Positions 63,001-64,000 of a stretch of 64,000 nucleotides of DNA are shown here, one piece after another. The notes below the pieces were generated by a model. That model saw only the letters and a list, made by a program, of their open reading frames with translations, made no database searches and was not told the DNA's origin. The stretch comes from Myxococcales bacterium (GTDB lineage: Bacteria; Myxococcota_A; Polyangia; Palsa-1104; JAEUJZ01). Position numbers and translations under genes: made by a program. Each line of letters opens with the position of its first letter. Positions within the stretch are counted from its first letter, which is position 1. Location of the stretch: positions 1 to 64,000 of the forward strand of contig JAEUKB010000097.1 of the NCBI GenBank assembly GCA_016794365.1, written 5' to 3'.

Positions 63001-64000
63001 GGTACGCTGCTGCACATTCACGCTGATCACATCAACTTTTGGAAGAATCACATCCGAACTGACTTGCCGATGCTGGACCGAGCATTTGTCGCTTGTCAGC
63101 AAGCTGGCGATTATGTCTATGCAAATTACGTTGCATTCGAGACCATCTGGCAAGTGTACGAGATTGGCACTCCGCTCGAAGAAGCACTGACAGACTCAGA
63201 GCGTTTTGCTCGGTTTTCCAAAAAGACGCGCAATGAAGCAGTCTATCAGACGATTCGACTGGAACAGCAGTTCCTTCGCGCGCTGATGGGAAAGACTGCT
63301 CAGCCGCTCACATTGGAAGAAGATGGCTTTGACCTGGCTGCATGTCAGAAAGTCATTGCAGATGCTGGTTTTGGCTGTGGAATTGCATTTGGTCATATCA
63401 TTGATCTGATGCTGTCTTATCACAAAGACGATACAGTGACAGCTCGGCATGCAATCGATACAGTGCGCCCTCATTTGGGTGCAGTCATGGCCATGCCGAT
63501 TGAAGCGACATTTCACTTCTATCGTGCGCTGACGTACACACGCTCGCTGTCCGATTCCGAACATCCAGCCAGCGCGGAAGAGCGTGCAGAGTGGCACAAC
63601 GTACTACAGACCGATCTAGAAAAGCTGGCGCGCTGGGCGATGGCGAGCCCCGAGACATTTGAAGCCAAGTATCGCATCGCACGAGCAGAGTCCCTGCGAC
63701 TGCGTGGTGATGTCATGGCCGCGCTGACAGAGTACGATGCAGCCATCACCGCAGCGGATGCCAGTGGCTTTTCACACTATGCAGCACTCGCTTGTGAGCT
63801 GGCAGGACGCTGTCTGTTGGGAGTCCGCAGAGCACGTCCTGCTTCGTTTTATTTGATGCTCGCGCAGCGACATTTGTCTCAGTGGGGAGCCAGCGCACTG
63901 GTTGTGCGGACCGAAGCGATCTTGGCCCCCATTCGTCAGCATCTGTCTCTTCTTTCGACGGAATCGACGATCGAAGGAAGCCTAACAGACACCGCAGGTT
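60025..64000 (+). CDS. Large Ser/Thr kinase-ATPase signalling protein (3' end beyond window)
   Basis: The frame stays open to the window edge, over 1325 codons. GAGG just upstream favours ATG 60025 over 60019. Kinase domain (residues 1-260): Lys36 in VAIKV, Asp128 in VHKDLKPHH, DFG at 147-149, GTLAYLSPEQTGR. The position normally holding the catalytic Asn is His (LKPHHLV). The glycine loop is not clear. An ORC/AAA-type ATPase starts near residue 300 (YGRSKEREQFRQLF), with Walker A GYSGVGKS (~329-336) and Walker B-like LLIALDDLQWAD (~455). A long TPR-like helical region follows. This is the trifunctional kinase/ATPase/sensor type, whose GAF and histidine kinase parts would lie past the window. 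Confidence 0.85.
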   Translation, partial: MLTLSGYTIEGIIHRGRETTIYRGVRDSDGFPVAIKVSSRPIPTPRDRARLRYEYELLKELEQPGVVRALSLENGSKGLCLVLERLSGLPLDQYLPQSIPTIRQSLDLAIAMTSSIAAVHSRNIVHKDLKPHHLVFDPATGSITLLDFGIATRLGQVAAQSQGPSGLEGTLAYLSPEQTGRVNLSPDRRSDLYSLGVLLYELFTGVLPFTSIDPMELLYSHVARRALVPHARNPQIPEVLSAIIMKLLAKAPEERYQSVLGLRADLMECAKLMDQHGRTPFTMTLGSRDFPYDLQLSRKLYGRSKEREQFRQLFHKVRDGGSALVLLSGYSGVGKSALLAELQKEVLLHNGLSGSGKFDPLHRSTPYSSIAHALRELLQQILALDSAALSRWQKRIGSALGESASSLTLMIPELSALLGPLPSAAELGPAESQNRFDIAVDSLIRTLCQSGQPLLIALDDLQWADPASLRLIHVLFSQSAPRGLMLVGTYRDNEVDDSHPLQVTRTALLREGAVVAEIKLQPLHFDELQSLLADSLRLPIDQVEPLARCVFDKTQGNPFFASQFLSALYRDGLLVFSMDRQRWEWNQTEITQRNVTDNVVEFMYERLKLLSASTQRLITLAACIGHEFALGVLSRIAEQSAERIISCLHEALREGIIQPLSSEHRYLGLMEEESQVSASASYRFIHDRVSEAAYNLIPEAERATVRLRIGRLLLPELQAQSAQLDDGNRLFTVVNHLNHGRTLLTDPAERSELIDLNRRAAERARQGAAFSTASEHYRVALELLAQSNSEDQDDLHIQLLQGFAESESLCGRFEAAEECFQRIETLAPTVLSRARSTCLRLKLYQVAGRYREAVRLAERALKDLHINLPGTTEEINSAFASEISDVPRNMKNRQIEDLLHSPLVHDPYIQVSIDLLSNAAPCAYIGQPEAFPYIALKMLNLSLQNGNTSESCFAYSAYGLMLVAAFGDIESGYRFSEMSIQLNEKLNDVSKRGTLLHIHADHINFWKNHIRTDLPMLDRAFVACQQAGDYVYANYVAFETIWQVYEIGTPLEEALTDSERFARFSKKTRNEAVYQTIRLEQQFLRALMGKTAQPLTLEEDGFDLAACQKVIADAGFGCGIAFGHIIDLMLSYHKDDTVTARHAIDTVRPHLGAVMAMPIEATFHFYRALTYTRSLSDSEHPASAEERAEWHNVLQTDLEKLARWAMASPETFEAKYRIARAESLRLRGDVMAALTEYDAAITAADASGFSHYAALACELAGRCLLGVRRARPASFYLMLAQRHLSQWGASALVVRTEAILAPIRQHLSLLSTESTIEGSLTDTAG

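Overview
This GC-rich window looks like a chromosomal segment from a myxobacterium or a related member of the Myxococcota. The grounds are eukaryotic-type Ser/Thr kinases at both ends, PEGA- and TPR-type periplasmic proteins, an AgmX/PglI-type protein, a CsgA-like short-chain dehydrogenase, MshEN and HD-GYP signalling proteins, and many lipoproteins with Asp/Pro-rich linkers after the lipobox. This assignment is an inference from family content; no rRNA is present to test it. Both ends of the window cut a kinase gene.

Layout. Positions 1-3283: tail of a membrane Ser/Thr kinase, a TPR protein and a Cys-rich beta-helix lipoprotein. 3338-4690: a sigma-54 gene that stops before the RpoN box. 4969-7659: an unknown protein, a SET-domain protein and a GxSxG alpha/beta hydrolase. 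7694-7803: ten 11-bp tandem repeats. 7831-13250: a PAS-GAF-STAS regulator, an isoquinoline-1-oxidoreductase-like molybdenum enzyme pair and a lipoprotein. 13373-18250: a truncated FG-GAP protein with a PEGA protein, exonuclease III, initiator tRNA with promoter and terminator, RuvC and a GDPD. 18247-28423: Fur, a carbamoyltransferase, an HD-GYP response regulator, a fused Alg14/Alg13 glycosyltransferase, an FG-GAP lipoprotein, an NtrC-like protein without GAFTGA, an AgmX-type protein and dihydropyrimidinase. 28597-38510: a Gly-rich lipoprotein, a DUF721 protein, an SDR, a DUF2059-type protein, a family 2 glycosyltransferase, and a c-type-cytochrome/DUF1592/DUF1501-like secreted set. 38611-44306: hcrC-hcrA-hcrB (4-hydroxybenzoyl-CoA reductase-like), then DUF3570 and DUF4266 genes separated by a palindromic element. 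44645-53268: tandem metallo-beta-lactamase-fold proteins, lipoprotein, hydrolase, pseudouridine synthase, MshEN protein, an orphan MalG-type permease and a YcaQ-type DNA glycosylase.

From 53286 to about 58170 lies what looks like a decayed integrative element in tRNA-Phe. It has an integrase whose 3' end reads into the tRNA, an excisionase-like gene, an XRE gene, an HNH endonuclease broken by a 73-bp duplication, a VapB-like gene with only a VapC stub, and an intact VapBC-like pair bracketed by two perfect 108-bp direct repeats. The window closes with a secreted FN3 protein bearing CX4CH motifs (58356-59771) and a very large kinase-ATPase (60025 to the end).

The observations most worth following are: the sigma-54 gene missing its promoter-recognition box in a window that also carries a GAFTGA-less activator; the 108-bp repeats around the toxin-antitoxin pair; the palindromic element between DUF4266 and DUF3570; and the abrupt base-composition changes inside several genes. 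Everything here was read by eye and no database search was run.
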